From positions 2,239,888-2,303,887 of the forward strand of contig RPFO01000253.1 of assembly GCA_009746045.1 (NCBI GenBank): a DNA stretch of 64,000 nucleotides, read 5' to 3'. Origin of the DNA: Mesostigma viride (lineage: Eukaryota > Streptophyta > Mesostigmatophyceae > Mesostigmatales > Mesostigmataceae). Positions 1 through 10,221 of this stretch are shown in pieces. Numbering within the stretch: position 1 is the first letter of the stretch; every line of letters begins with the position of its first letter. The translations under genes were made by a program, and so were the position numbers. The notes under the pieces were generated by a model that was given only the letters and a program-made list of their open reading frames with translations, was not told the origin of the DNA and did not search any database.

Positions 1-20
1 CAACTGGCAAAGGCTGGACT

Positions 21-3000
21 TCAAGTCCCACCAGAAAAGGGGTACATGAGCCCTTTGAGCACAGGGTATTGTAGCTCAGCCTTGCTCTCCAGCTTGGTGA
101 GGGCGTCTGCTGGGTTGTCAACACCAGGCACATGTTCAAGATGAGCAAGGTAAGACATCTCCTTCAGCAACAAATAATCCAGATCCCTGCTCCTGGCGAG
201 CTGTCTGTGCACAAACTGCACCATGCCCATGCTGTCTGTCTTGACCAGTGTGTGCAGCTGCAAGCTACAGGAAGCTACCTGACAGAGCTGGTAGAATAAC
301 TCCCTGAGGTAAAGAGCAGTGTGTAGCCCCTCACATATTGCCCTGCACTCAGCAATGTCACTGCTGGGCGTCACCCTGTTCTGTAACCTACTGTACCAGC
401 TGACCAGAGAAGTGTGCTCCTGTTGTAGTGTAATGAGTGCTGCTGCCCTACCCCTGACATCCGTCACCTTCCTGCTGTCCATGGAACTGTCCACAAAAAG
501 CACCATGTTGAGTGGTTTGTACAAGTCCACAGCTGCCAGTATGAGTGGAGGTGAGCTCCTGACAGACTCAACCACCTGCTCTGCCCCTACCTCAACCAGC
601 TGAGCATCTGTGAGCCTACTCAGCACCAACAAATCTGGGGCACAAATGCTAGCTAGCCAAGCCAACATTCCCCTGATTGTGGCACACCTGGCCTGGGTAA
701 TGGGCTGCTGGAGGGCATCAATGATCTGCTGAGGATAGTTGTTGCCACCCTCCATCTTGATAAACCAAGTACCTGCCCTCTTGATCAGCGTGGCCTGCAT
801 TCCACAAAACACCATGGGCTCATCCTGCTTCATGTGCTGGACCTTTCCTAACTCAAACCTCTTCTGGATCTTGGACAGTACTGAATCCACCCACTCAGGA
901 GGCCCTAGAAGGTGCAGGTCATCTCCATGCAGAGATGCAAACACAGGCAACCCTTCATGAGTACTCTGGAACAAGCAAGGATCAACTGGAGACACAGTAA
1001 AGCCACAGTGAGTTTTCAGAAACTTTTCCAGGCTCTTTCTCCAGATGATAGGGCTGGACCTGAGACCCTCCAAACCCTTGAGTATTCTGAGATATTTTGA
1101 CTTGATCTCTGCTCTCCACACCTTGGGCACTGTTACAAAGAAGGGAGGGATATCACGCCACGTCTCCTTGGCCTGCTCCACATCACCTTTAAGAAAAGCC
1201 CTCTTGAAATCAATCAGCACAGAGCTGTACGCAATGCCCTTGACCAGGAAAGACAGATATATACACAGAACAATCCTCCAGGTATCATGCAGCATCCCAG
1301 GCGTATACAACTCCTCATCTGTCAGCTCCCCCGTGCCATGGTACTCAGTCACAACTGGCCTCACATGTGGCACCTGCACACCGTCTATCTCCTTCAGCTT
1401 GAGCACAAACAAGAGCCTTAGCAACTGATGCTCCCTGGGCAACTCATCCACAGGCTCAGCACAGTTAGACACTATCCAGTCATGCCCACTGGAGACAAAC
1501 CCTAGAATCCATGCCTTAGCCATCTTGGGGCTTTGCATCAACTCTACCAACTGGTGCCAGGAAATAGGACTGTGACCAGCAATCTGGTACTTGTGCACCC
1601 CCAAGTCCCGTGGATCTAGGGTGGTTGGGATGATCAACAAGTCCTCAGCAATGGGCTCCTTGCCTTCAGGCCCCACACTCTGCTGCCCCTTCACAGCCTT
1701 GACTGCCACAGCTAGACCCTTGGAGTAGTGATATCTCTGGAGGGGCAAACTGCCATGACCTTCTAGTGCAAGCTCATCTGCTGACAGAGTCACTCCTGGC
1801 ATGCACAAGAAATTCTGGCCCAAAATGGCAGGCCCCTGGTACCCTTCCACCACACAGAACGCAGTGGGGACACCCAGGATAGGCACAGTCACTTCCCCTA
1901 GGATCTTCATTGTTACAGTGCCCGTAAAGTCACTCACTGCCCTGCAGCCAGCCTTATTCACCTTCAGGCCCTGAGCATCCTCCACCCTGATGATAGACAC
2001 CTCTGAGTTAGTATCCACTTCTAGGGTAGCAGCCCAGCAAGAACCCCATTCAGTCAACTTAGATACCTTGGGATCCTTGTGCTTGTTGAACATGAGCGAC
2101 CGGACAATGTCTGCCATGAGTGGCCTCTTGGACCCTGGTGCAGGCCCAGCCCCCGTTGGCTCCACCACAGGTGATGCAGTTGCCTCCTGCACCTCATCAT
2201 CATCAGAGGGATAGCCACCTCCCACGTCAGTGACAGGCACATCAACTACCTGGTCCTTAACCTGGCCCTCCAGCCAACACTGGGGTCCAGGCCCGTCTGC
2301 AGGCCAGATTGCATGTGGCTTGCGTTCCTTGACGTTGGCCCAGCTCAACCTGTAAACATGCCTGGGATTACTCTCCAAGGCCACAAGGCAGGAACGATTG
2401 GCATCTTCCACACAGGTCACCACCCCGTTCTGCCACTTGCCCCTCTTGCCCTGCATTGATGGCTCCTTCCACATTCTGACCTTCAGCCCCACCTGAGGCC
2501 TCAGCACATTCCAGCCCCTATCCTTGCGTCTCAACTGAGCAAACACCCTGTCTGCTTTCCTCAAGCAAGCCTGGACCACTTCCTGGGCTAGCATCCCAAA
2601 CTGCAGTGCTACAGGATTGACAGCCACCCCGTCATAATAGTAGTTTATTCTGAGGTTCAGCTGTTCTTCCACCTGCCTGGTCCACACTGCCCTCTCCAAA
2701 GCAGATGCTACCAGTGGCACCTTAGGTTCTGCCAGCACTACGGTCTTGACCTCCCTGATGGATCTCTCCACAGCACCTTGCTGTCCATGGCTCTCCCTGG
2801 GCGTGACCAGCAGCTTGCATGGCAGTTGCTCCTGCTGTGACAGTAGGCACTCAAACTGAATATCAGCCTGTACTGTCTTGTACACCCCAAAGCCTGGTAA
2901 GAGAGTCTGCAAGCCCAGCAGCAGGGTATTCCCCTTCATATCTGGCAGAATCTGGAGCAGCCTGTACCTGCTAAATCTGTCCACTGCCACCAAAATGTAT

Positions 3001-3560
3001 AAGCCCCTGATATGCTGGACGTCTACCTGGATGTCCCCCTTCTCCCTGGCAGGCTCCCTAGCATGGGACCTTGGCTTCTTGGCAGCATTCTCCTTACAAG
3101 TACATTGCTCAGCTGCAGCCCTGCATGCTTCCCTCAGTGGCTCATCTCCAATCTTCCAACCAAACATCTCAGCCATGGCTGTGTGACCAAAGATATTGTG
3201 CAGCCTGCGTCCAGCATCCGTGTAGCTCAGTTGCCTAGCCAGATTACGCACCTGGGAAGACGCCTGGACGGGCCCTGCGTGTGAGGACGCAACATCCACC
3301 TTCTGCATCTTGGATCCAGAGGACCCAGCAGACCCTCCCAGCAGAGCATCTAGGCTCCCAGAGCCAACCCTGTCTGGGGACCCTCCACCTGTTGACAGTT
3401 GAGGGGATTGTTGTGCTGCAGCATGCATGCAATCTTGTGGAATGAGAACATCAGTACACCCCTGGTGCTGATCAGAGGTGGCACCCTGCCCAGATTTATT
3501 TACATGTGAAGCTGTGTCCCCACAGGGTGTCTCACTATGTACACGGGACTGCTTCACTAG
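21..3560 (-). CDS. pol: Retrotransposon Pol: integrase-retropepsin-RT-RNase H
   Basis: The frame is 1178 codons with no internal stop. Residues about 110-300 are integrase: His120/His125 and Cys152/Cys154 look like the zinc-binding module, and D179, D232 and E264 are the likely DDE triad. Residues about 505-600 look like a retropepsin: the D-T-N-S active-site motif is at 515-518 and I-L-G at 578-580. Residues about 720-950 are reverse transcriptase, with D783 in a SVLIDFKRAFLKG motif and the catalytic pair D879-D880 in LHGDDL. Residues about 1015-1155 are RNase H, with acidic residues D1023, E1070, D1108 and D1151. The first codons follow the gag stop directly in the same frame, so Pol is probably made as a Gag-Pol readthrough product and not from its own start (the first possible start is GTG). 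No DTG-type motif lies between the zinc knuckle and integrase. Confidence 0.88.
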   Translation of the reverse strand, partial: LVKQSRVHSETPCGDTASHVNKSGQGATSDQHQGCTDVLIPQDCMHAAAQQSPQLSTGGGSPDRVGSGSLDALLGGSAGSSGSKMQKVDVASSHAGPVQASSQVRNLARQLSYTDAGRRLHNIFGHTAMAEMFGWKIGDEPLREACRAAAEQCTCKENAAKKPRSHAREPAREKGDIQVDVQHIRGLYILVAVDRFSRYRLLQILPDMKGNTLLLGLQTLLPGFGVYKTVQADIQFECLLSQQEQLPCKLLVTPRESHGQQGAVERSIREVKTVVLAEPKVPLVASALERAVWTRQVEEQLNLRINYYYDGVAVNPVALQFGMLAQEVVQACLRKADRVFAQLRRKDRGWNVLRPQVGLKVRMWKEPSMQGKRGKWQNGVVTCVEDANRSCLVALESNPRHVYRLSWANVKERKPHAIWPADGPGPQCWLEGQVKDQVVDVPVTDVGGGYPSDDDEVQEATASPVVEPTGAGPAPGSKRPLMADIVRSLMFNKHKDPKVSKLTEWGSCWAATLEVDTNSEVSIIRVEDAQGLKVNKAGCRAVSDFTGTVTMKILGEVTVPILGVPTAFCVVEGYQGPAILGQNFLCMPGVTLSADELALEGHGSLPLQRYHYSKGLAVAVKAVKGQQSVGPEGKEPIAEDLLIIPTTLDPRDLGVHKYQIAGHSPISWHQLVELMQSPKMAKAWILGFVSSGHDWIVSNCAEPVDELPREHQLLRLLFVLKLKEIDGVQVPHVRPVVTEYHGTGELTDEELYTPGMLHDTWRIVLCIYLSFLVKGIAYSSVLIDFKRAFLKGDVEQAKETWRDIPPFFVTVPKVWRAEIKSKYLRILKGLEGLRSSPIIWRKSLEKFLKTHCGFTVSPVDPCLFQSTHEGLPVFASLHGDDLHLLGPPEWVDSVLSKIQKRFELGKVQHMKQDEPMVFCGMQATLIKRAGTWFIKMEGGNNYPQQIIDALQQPITQARCATIRGMLAWLASICAPDLLVLSRLTDAQLVEVGAEQVVESVRSSPPLILAAVDLYKPLNMVLFVDSSMDSRKVTDVRGRAAALITLQQEHTSLVSWYSRLQNRVTPSSDIAECRAICEGLHTALYLRELFYQLCQVASCSLQLHTLVKTDSMGMVQFVHRQLARSRDLDYLLLKEMSYLAHLEHVPGVDNPADALTKLESKAELQYPVLKGLMYPFSGGT

Positions 3561-3566
3561 TCACTT
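3555..3566 (-). promoter_or_regulatory. Candidate stop-codon readthrough site UGA-CUAG
   Basis: On the minus strand the last gag codons read CAG AAG TGA CTA GTG AAG, and the pol frame continues without a shift after the TGA (3561-3563). UGA followed by CUA(G) is a known high-efficiency readthrough context in animal and viral mRNAs. Here it would set the Gag to Gag-Pol ratio. The frame relation is seen directly; the readthrough function is inferred. Confidence 0.65.
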
Positions 3567-4385
3567 CTGATCAGACTGCCCCTTCTTCTTGTTTGGGCAA
3601 TCCCTCTTCCAGTGACCTTCCTTGCCACAAGCAAAACACTTGCTCTTGCCAGACCCTCCCCCTGGGGCCTTGCTGTCCTGCTTGTTCTGGTTGCCTGAGG
3701 CCTGATTGTTATTCTGCCCCTGGCCACCACCCTTACCCTGCTGATGGCTGTTACGGTTGCCAGACTGGTTCCCCTGATTCTGGTTCCCCTGCTGACCTCC
3801 TCCACCACCCTGGTTCTGCTCCTTCTGGGCCTGCTTCCTTCTCCTGCTACCATACCGTGTCCCAGATGGGGTACGGTTCTTGCCCTGGCTAGCCTGAGAC
3901 GCTGACCCTCCCTGAGAACTGATACCCTTGCAGGTAGGGACCCGGGTCCTGAAGTTTAGTATCACACGCTTCAGAGCCCCCCAGGTGCCATCAGTGAGAT
4001 CACAGAGCTGCCTAGCAGTAGCCCTACCTTCCTCTGACAAGCCCATCTTATCAAAGAAGTGGTCTGCTGCTGCCCTGACTGTCACACTGAAGCCCTGCTT
4101 CTTGCCTGCCTCCACGATCAACTCAAACCTGGCCAGCTCAGCAGCCACCTCACCCTTGATCTCAAACTCATCAAATTCTCTCTTCTTTTCCATGGTGAGA
4201 TTGTGAACCCTGTCAGAAAACTCCTCCTTGATGTCATCTAGGAACTGTAGCCAAGTGTGCCCCTCTTTCAGAGCATGCCTAGCCATGTCATTGACCCTTT
4301 CAGACGACCCCTTGTTTGCGGTGGAAGAGTGAAACACCCTGACAATATCCACACCTGCTGCGACAGAGCCCACGACTAGCTTCAT
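3561..4385 (-). CDS. gag: Retrotransposon Gag with CCHC zinc knuckle
   Basis: This is a 274-residue Gag counted from the first ATG. An alpha-helical capsid-like region (about 1-150) is followed by a basic, Gln/Asn/Gly-rich linker (about 160-245). A nucleocapsid zinc knuckle C-X2-C-X4-H-X4-C follows, with C250, C253, H258 and C263. The same frame stays open upstream to about 4465 and encodes a segment ending LDKWLDDMK, typical of the start of copia capsid regions, so translation probably begins further upstream. The frame ends with TGA and continues directly into pol. Confidence 0.85.
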   Translation of the reverse strand: MKLVVGSVAAGVDIVRVFHSSTANKGSSERVNDMARHALKEGHTWLQFLDDIKEEFSDRVHNLTMEKKREFDEFEIKGEVAAELARFELIVEAGKKQGFSVTVRAAADHFFDKMGLSEEGRATARQLCDLTDGTWGALKRVILNFRTRVPTCKGISSQGGSASQASQGKNRTPSGTRYGSRRRKQAQKEQNQGGGGGQQGNQNQGNQSGNRNSHQQGKGGGQGQNNNQASGNQNKQDSKAPGGGSGKSKCFACGKEGHWKRDCPNKKKGQSDQK

Positions 4386-4417
4386 GTCATCAAGCCATTT
4401 ATCCAGGTTGTCTTGCT

Positions 4418-4885
4418 TCAGGGAGGGTTGAGCGCTTTCTGCCCATTCATGACTGTCACAGCATCAGAAAATGGACGGGTGCCAGGCAACACACTCCCCA
4501 CACGCACTGGTGGTGCCTGGGGAGGGTCAATCCTAGCCTCCAAACGCTCGGGCAACATACCAGACACCCTATCGTGAACAGCAGCTTGCTTTGCAGCACG
4601 CACACCTGGGGTGACGATGGCGTCCTCCTCACCAGGCGTTGTGAGCACCACTGCCTCCGTAGGTCGCCTGGCACGCTTGACTTTCTCCGCCTCAGCTTGC
4701 CCATCACGCCACCGCTTGTGTGTTCTCCCGGCTCTGGGGTCCATCTCTGGGATAGGTTGCCCAGCTGGCGCCTCCACGCCCCTCTCCTCCATCGCCTCCC
4801 CTTCCTCTCTGGCGATGTCCTCCTCTGCCGTTCGCTCCCGTTGCTCCTCGAATGTCGCCGCACCCCGGCTTGCCCTCCTAGGCAT
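4418..4885 (-). CDS. Upstream ORF, probably the frameshifted N-terminus of Gag
   Basis: An ATG at 4883-4885 (MPRRASRG) opens a charged 155-residue frame rich in Arg, Glu and Pro. It stops at 4418, about where the gag frame becomes open in a different phase (gag frame open from about 4465). The overlap and order suggest that the frame originally joined gag and that a single-base indel near 4.42-4.46 kb separated them. A programmed frameshift is an alternative, but I see no obvious slippery heptamer. No domain is recognised. Confidence 0.5.
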   Translation of the reverse strand: MPRRASRGAATFEEQRERTAEEDIAREEGEAMEERGVEAPAGQPIPEMDPRAGRTHKRWRDGQAEAEKVKRARRPTEAVVLTTPGEEDAIVTPGVRAAKQAAVHDRVSGMLPERLEARIDPPQAPPVRVGSVLPGTRPFSDAVTVMNGQKALNPP

Positions 4886-4953
4886 TATATACAATGGCTG
4901 CGACCAACTTTGCAACAAGAAAACAGCAAACTCTCCACCTATCCTCCACCCCC

Positions 4954-5460
4954 TCAAGCCTCGTTTTCAGACGAAGCTTCTCCTGCAACCGGTGCAGGTG
5001 CTGGCTCGTGGAACGGTCCCTCCACCGGATTCAATGGCTGCCCCTGGTCGTCGTGAGTAGGCACAGGCCTAATAACCACCGGAAGCCTCAAACCATACGC
5101 GTAATCACGTATCCAGCGAGAACGCCCCCACCTCAACAAATGGGCCTCACCTAAACCAACGTTGTCGTCAATGTGGCAGCGATTAAGCTCGTCCCGCTGC
5201 GCCTGCTCACGGCCCTCCTGAGAGCCGTCGCCCTCGTGACGCCTTTGGGCCGGCTGTACTACCGCCCCTTCTGGCTGATCTACGAAGTCGTAGAAGGCGT
5301 CGTCGGCTGAGACCTCTCGACCGCCAACCACGTCGACAGTCAAACTTAGCTGGTTTAACCCTCGGCGAGAATGTGGAGTATCCCGACTAGTGTAGATGGA
5401 GAAGGGATTAAGAGTAATGAAGACACGATCAGCAGCGCCTCTGGTCAACTCCAAGACGGA
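4954..5460 (-). CDS. Hypothetical ORF upstream of retroelement 1
   Basis: An acidic frame of about 166 codons is open from a stop near 5475 down to 4954, with no ATG at its start (the first possible start is TTG). It contains segments such as VFITLNPFSIYTSRDTPHS and a Gln/Arg/Asp-rich middle. I do not recognise a domain. It could be an extra ORF or a downstream exon belonging to the retroelement's 5' region. A short ATG frame at 5580-5476 (MAPFITSWEDQK) immediately upstream might be a first exon. Coding status is uncertain. Confidence 0.3.
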   Translation of the reverse strand, partial: SVLELTRGAADRVFITLNPFSIYTSRDTPHSRRGLNQLSLTVDVVGGREVSADDAFYDFVDQPEGAVVQPAQRRHEGDGSQEGREQAQRDELNRCHIDDNVGLGEAHLLRWGRSRWIRDYAYGLRLPVVIRPVPTHDDQGQPLNPVEGPFHEPAPAPVAGEASSENEA

Positions 5461-5475
5461 GGGCTTGTCTTAGCT

Positions 5476-6278
5476 TCAGAGTCCGAATTCGACATATCCG
5501 TCGACTAGACTGTAATACGATTTAGATGAACGCGGATCAGTGAGTTTCTGGTCTTCCCAAGATGTGATGAATGGAGCCATGGTTTCAACCAGCGGCTTTT
5601 AACCTTTACCACAGTTGCCTCGCTACCCTGTGGTCACTAGCCTGAGGCAGCAGCGCCCACGGACGGTGTTGGGAAAAGACGCTTGGCCACTGCTGTGTCC
5701 GAGCCTTTCTAGGTCTCACCATTGCTGCCAGGCCTTGCACGCCTTGGCAGGTCCGCCACTGTCAATTTCCTTGGTTGCATCAATCCAGGACGTCTGTTCT
5801 TCCATGAATGACAGTAACGCTCTGGATTTATCCGTCATGACAAGTACCCGTCCATCCCAGGCCTGCAGGACTGCCAGTCCTGAAGTCCTGTGACATTCTT
5901 GGTACCATCAACCAATATTGACCACAGTACCTCCTAGTGACAGTCGGTCCTGTGACACGTAACATGTGATGGTTCACCCAACACTGCCACGTGCCCTGTC
6001 CCTCACGTGTCCTTAGTCCTGGTACTGCTGTAGCGTCTGGCAGCATTACTTCGGGACTTGATAACTCTCAAGTTCCTTGTCCAAATGAGGCGTTTAGCAC
6101 GGCGTTGGAAAGGCCACTTCAAGTATGATATGCTTAGCATATTGCATCACCAATATGCTAACTGATGGTGGAGTGGAGAGAGCCGTGTAATCTAACTAAC
6201 CTAACGCTAATCTACCTAGTCTAGAAAAATCCTAACTATACCCGGGTAGGAGGTAATTTTACTATAGAGCGCGCCTTC
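5476..6278. other. No recognisable gene
   Basis: No convincing coding frame, RNA gene or tandem repeat is seen. The 5' LTR of retroelement 1 could lie here, but it cannot be proved because the matching 3' LTR is outside the window. Confidence 0.4.
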
Positions 6279-7117
6279 TCATCGATCAAAACGCCTCCTC
6301 CTCTTGGGGGCCGGGAGGTGGCTTGCCCACAGGGTCGGGCGTGTGAGCCTTGACAATCTTCTGCCACCGCCTCTTGTTCTGCATGGCAGTCCAAAGAAGG
6401 GAGAGAGAGTGGATACGGTATTCAAACTGGGCTGGGACCAGTAGGCCATCCAGCAACATCTGGGACGTGTAGTTCGTGACATGTTTCCCTACCCTTTTGG
6501 GAATGCCCTTGGGGCCAGGCCAGGTCAGAATACGCCGCCCTGGCTGGCCAAGCCGCTGGTCTGGGGGCCCGCCAGACCAAGGGCGGTGTCGACCTGGCTG
6601 GTGCGAGCAAGGTGTCCTACAAATGCTATCCTAGTAATCCTATACGCTGTCTAATCTCGTCCGAAATACGAGGCATGCCCTGATACAAAGACTCTAATGA
6701 CGGGCGCTTGGAAAACCCTACGTTCAGGACCTGTCGGAGCATCCTGTAACCTGTGCCGTCTAGCTTAGCTGCCAGTGTGGGTGTGAGTGTCCACACCTCG
6801 GCGCAATACGTGAGCACCGTGAGGACGAGGACCTTGAAGAGCATGCGCTTGCGGTGCTCGCCCAGGCCCTTGGAGCGCCAGTAGGTGTTGAGCGAACGAA
6901 GCCTAGCCCAGGCCAGGCCGATGCGGATGTCCACATCGTCGGCGGTGCATGTCAGGGAGCCAACTCCCCAACAGTTTGAAGCGATCGCGGAATTAACGGG
7001 ACCTCCGTCCCGTCGAGCAGGCGCGGCAGAGGCGGGGCTTCTTGACGATGACGTTAAGAAGGCTGCGCTTGGCGAGCTCTGATATACATCATGGTGGTGC
7101 AGGTGCACTTTGTGCAC
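6279..7117 (-). pseudogene. LINE reverse transcriptase 3' end (family D relic)
   Basis: Minus-strand frames carry the end of a non-LTR reverse transcriptase. The thumb-type segment KRMLFKVLVLTVLTYCAEVWTLT is followed by a C-terminal basic tail, with at least two frame changes near 6.61 and 6.48 kb. LINEs usually decay as 5'-truncated copies, and this one lacks the palm domain. A second, shorter relic of the same tail lies at 49.9-50.1 kb. Confidence 0.7.
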
Positions 7118-7176
7118 CCAGAGGCGCGCGACTGCGTCACGTGGGTGCCAATACAGAGTAAAGCAACCTTCAACCC

Positions 7177-7242
7177 TATATTAATTAATTAATTAATTAA
7201 TTAATTAATTAATTAATTAATTGATTAATTAATTAATTAATA
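7177..7242 (-). repeat. (TTAA)n tail of LINE family C
   Basis: About 16 copies of TTAA with one interruption. It sits at the 3' side of the minus-strand LINE relic that follows. The same tail and adjoining sequence recur at 48638-48924, so it is the microsatellite tail of that LINE and not an independent repeat. Confidence 0.75.
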
Positions 7243-8323
7243 GACACGTGATCGACTGCGTCACGTGAGCATAAGTCCTCAGTGGGAGGGGAACATGCGA
7301 TGGAATGGATGGTGTGAGCTATCTAGTAGGTCCTAGTTACAGGGACCGTTGTGGGCACCACGGCCGGAATCGCTATGAATGCCATACGCGGTCACACGCG
7401 GAGCCCGGCCGGCCCAACAGACTTCGGGGTGGTCTCCTTCATCACTACTTGCCATCTATCCTTACGTACCATCTGCCTCCATATTATACGGACAAACCAG
7501 GAGGCTGCCCGGGTGTGAGCCCATCGCGTCTAGGGTAGCACATGTCCATGCCGAGTCTATCACGAAAAGTCCTCGGGTGGCGGCCCTGCCGCGCGCGCGG
7601 CCTGGGGCACGCCAGGTGAGGACATAGCGCCCAGGCTGGGCAGTGGGCGGGCTTGGTGCCAGCTAGTCTATCTGATGTGTCTACCTGATCTGTGCGGGCC
7701 AGGTGCCCGGCTCGGCCAAGGCGCCTGTGCCTAAGTCTGAGTGCGGAAAACATATATAGGGCAAATCAGCGTACAAATCCTCATTACTAATGTGCAAACC
7801 AAAGCTGGGGATAAATTGCGCAGCATCTTGGTGACGTTGCCGTCGAGTCGTTGCTCCAGCTCCTGCGTCAGTGTCCAGGTCTCAGCGCCGTAGGTCGGCC
7901 GGATTGTCAGAATGACGACCTTGAAGAGTTCACGCTTGACGACCCGCATGGGGTAGGGCGGGGTTGCTCCATGCACCAGCGGCGGTGGTCATGGAGTTGC
8001 GCCCACGCCATGCCGGTCCGTGTCGTCAGGTCGTCCTTGCAGTCGGGAAGCCAACTGCCGAGCAGCTTGAAGCGGCCTGAAGCTTAGTAGTAGGGTATAG
8101 TTGACCTCGCGGTGTCGTCTAAGAGGCGGAGTGTGGGCGCGGGGGCAATGCCATGCCGAGAGCCAGGGCCTCCGTTTTGGGGCTGATTTCTAGACCAACC
8201 GCCCCGAGCCTCGAGCGCCAGGCAGTCCAGCCAAAGTTGGGCAGACTCCGGGCTCTCGATGAGTGTGATGTCGTCGACGTGCAGAATGAGGTCAGCTAGT
8301 AAATTCTGCTTGTTAGACAGCAT
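7243..8323 (-). pseudogene. LINE family C 3' part: RT palm, thumb and 3' UTR
   Basis: Read on the minus strand, this holds an RT palm motif (ADLILHVDDITLIES, the xDD active site) at about 8.25-8.31 kb. The thumb (YGAETWTLT) lies at about 7.86-7.90 kb, and the terminal RLGRAGHLARTDQ motif at about 7.68-7.73 kb. Several frame breaks separate them. The 3' UTR runs from about 7.48 kb to the (TTAA)n tail. The GHLART motif is shared with the LINE fragment at 47.4-48.1 kb. Confidence 0.7.
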
Positions 8324-9004
8324 GGTTCTGCTTGTTGGACGGCAAGGTCGGTTACTAGCTCGAGCTCAGCTCATTTTATCTTTAATTCTTTATATAATGC
8401 GTGCGTGATCCTCCACCGGTGCCCGGCTTAAGTTGGGCATTTTGGAAGAGAGTTTTTTGACGTGTTGTTTGGTGGAACACGTTGGTTGTTGGCACAAAAG
8501 CACACATTATTAGCCTGAGATAATAGGCATCAGATATCTCAGGCATGCACGCGTCCTAGGGTACCGATGAAGGGTACACTCACAAGGTTGGCTGTGCCGG
8601 CCCGGCAATGGAGGGTTGGGGCGTATGACATGCCTAGCTGGCATCCTCCTCGATCACACTCCGTGATCACAGTGGGCGTGTTTTTGGGTGTCTAGGGTGG
8701 CAAAACACACGTCATTTCGGCTCAGCACTAGCTCAACTAGTTTAGCGTCTGCCCAGGTGGCATCACAGGAAAATAATTAACTTGAGCTACGCTGGTCAGA
8801 ATGAGCTCAAACTTTGTATTCCCCCCCACTCAGCGGAATGACTTTGCGATGTATTATTTTGGATTTCGGACCCAATTCGATTTGAATTAATTTGATATTC
8901 CGACTAGGTTGTCCCCAGTTTGCAACTTTGCAAAGTATGAAAAAGGTTGGTTATAATCATTTAAGTCAAAGATACCATATAATATTGTCATAGTTTTTCC
9001 ACGA
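8324..9004. other. No recognisable gene
   Basis: AT-leaning spacer. I see no coding frame or strong repeat beyond a short C homopolymer near 8821. Confidence 0.4.
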
Positions 9005-9257
9005 GTGTTGCCAGCGCCGTGAAGACCGGCTCGACCCGGGAGGGTCAGAACCCCCCGTGGTCTGACCGCACGTGGTCCTCGTATTGGCGGCAGCGCCTGT
9101 CACTCGCCCTCGGCGCACCGTGGCTGGTGTGTTATTCCGCCGCACCCGGGCCGACTTTGTCGCGACCCATGCGGTCTAGATCCCTCCCAGGCCTGCATGC
9201 CAGGTGGGCCGGCAGCGATGTGGCTGCGTGTCGTAGTTTTGTGATGTAGTTAGTGAT
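9005..9257 (+). pseudogene. LINE family B endonuclease-end fragment
   Basis: This plus-strand segment matches the last part of the LINE B open frame (region ending in RRTRADFVATHAV) and the first bases of its 3' UTR. It is cut off before the B 3' terminus. It abuts an inverted B fragment, forming the outer part of a complex inverted cluster. Confidence 0.65.
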
Positions 9258-10221
9258 ATATATTCATTTAGAATGATAAATTACGGAGGTGAGATTGGCA
9301 TGCAACATAAGGAAAACCCCGAAAAGAAGAAGAAGTTACCCTGAAGAAATTAATAGGAATCTGACACGGACATCCAAGGATCACGCCAGCTGCACAAGGT
9401 ACAACTAACTACATCACAAAACTACGACACGCAGCCACATCGCTGCCGGCCCACCTGGCATGCAGGCCTGGGAGGGATCTAGACCGCATGGGTCGCGACA
9501 AAGTTGGCCCGGGTGCAGCGGAATAACACACCAGCCACGGTGCGCCGAGGGCGAGTGACAGGCCGGCTGCCGCCTGGCAATGCGAGGACCACGTGCGGGC
9601 AGACCACGGGGCGGTCTGACTGCCTCGAGGTCGAGGCGATCTTCACGGCGCTGGCAGCACTCGTGGAAAAACTCCGCTGACAGTCTTGGGGCCCATGGCC
9701 CCGAACTCCTCAAGGACAAAGGGGATTGATGACCCGGTGCATGGGGCCCCACATTCAATGCCGTAGGAGGCAAACTTGTCGCGCTCAGCCACAGCGGCCG
9801 GCAGCGCCGGCATCCACAGCGGCCCGGAGGATGTGGCGACCGGACTGAGCGGCCGAGCCACGAAGACATCGATGAGCAGGTGGCAACCCTGCCCGTCGTA
9901 GTCAAGCACGGTAATGTCGGGGCGGTGGTTGGGTGAGTAGAGGGCGGCCCCGGCCATCCGCGTCCTCGCACTTAAGATGGTGGAGTGGGGAAAGACCGAC
10001 CAAACCATGCCACACACCACCCGGAGGAGAGCGGTATGGAGATAGAGGAACCAGTTCTGCATGGTTCTGCTGGCCACCCATGCATGCGATGCGCGTCCCA
10101 GTAGTATCGAGAGCAAGCTAGCCCGCAGCTGCCGCAGGACGCACCTGCCGTGATGAGAGGTTGCGGGGCAAACAGCTGGTGGCGGAGAGCGATGGCCAGC
10201 GTAAAGGGCCGGCACGTGCAG
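9258..10221 (-). pseudogene. LINE family B 3' fragment, left arm of inverted dimer
   Basis: A minus-strand copy of the LINE B 3' UTR and endonuclease domain, including the CMGGQQNQN-type start of that region in broken frame. It is 5'-truncated near 10.22 kb. It is an almost perfect inverted copy of 10351-11290, so the two B fragments face each other head to head with their 3' tails outward. Confidence 0.75.

Larger units (their letters stand above)
21..4885 (-). mobile_element. Copia-like LTR retrotransposon 1 (coding part)
   Basis: This is a near-intact gag-pol retroelement on the minus strand. Gag ends in a CCHC zinc knuckle. Pol contains integrase, retropepsin, reverse transcriptase and RNase H in that order. 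Reverse transcriptase downstream of integrase places it in the Ty1/copia group, but the protease position is unusual. The 3' end runs off the left edge of the window, so no LTR pair can be matched. I did not identify the 5' LTR between 4.9 and 6.2 kb. Long uninterrupted frames suggest a young copy. Confidence 0.85.

Noticed and set aside
9414-9971. Separate genes on the two strands of the 9.4-11.1 kb inverted repeat
   Set aside because: Both are the same LINE B fragment in opposite orientations and in the wrong frame.
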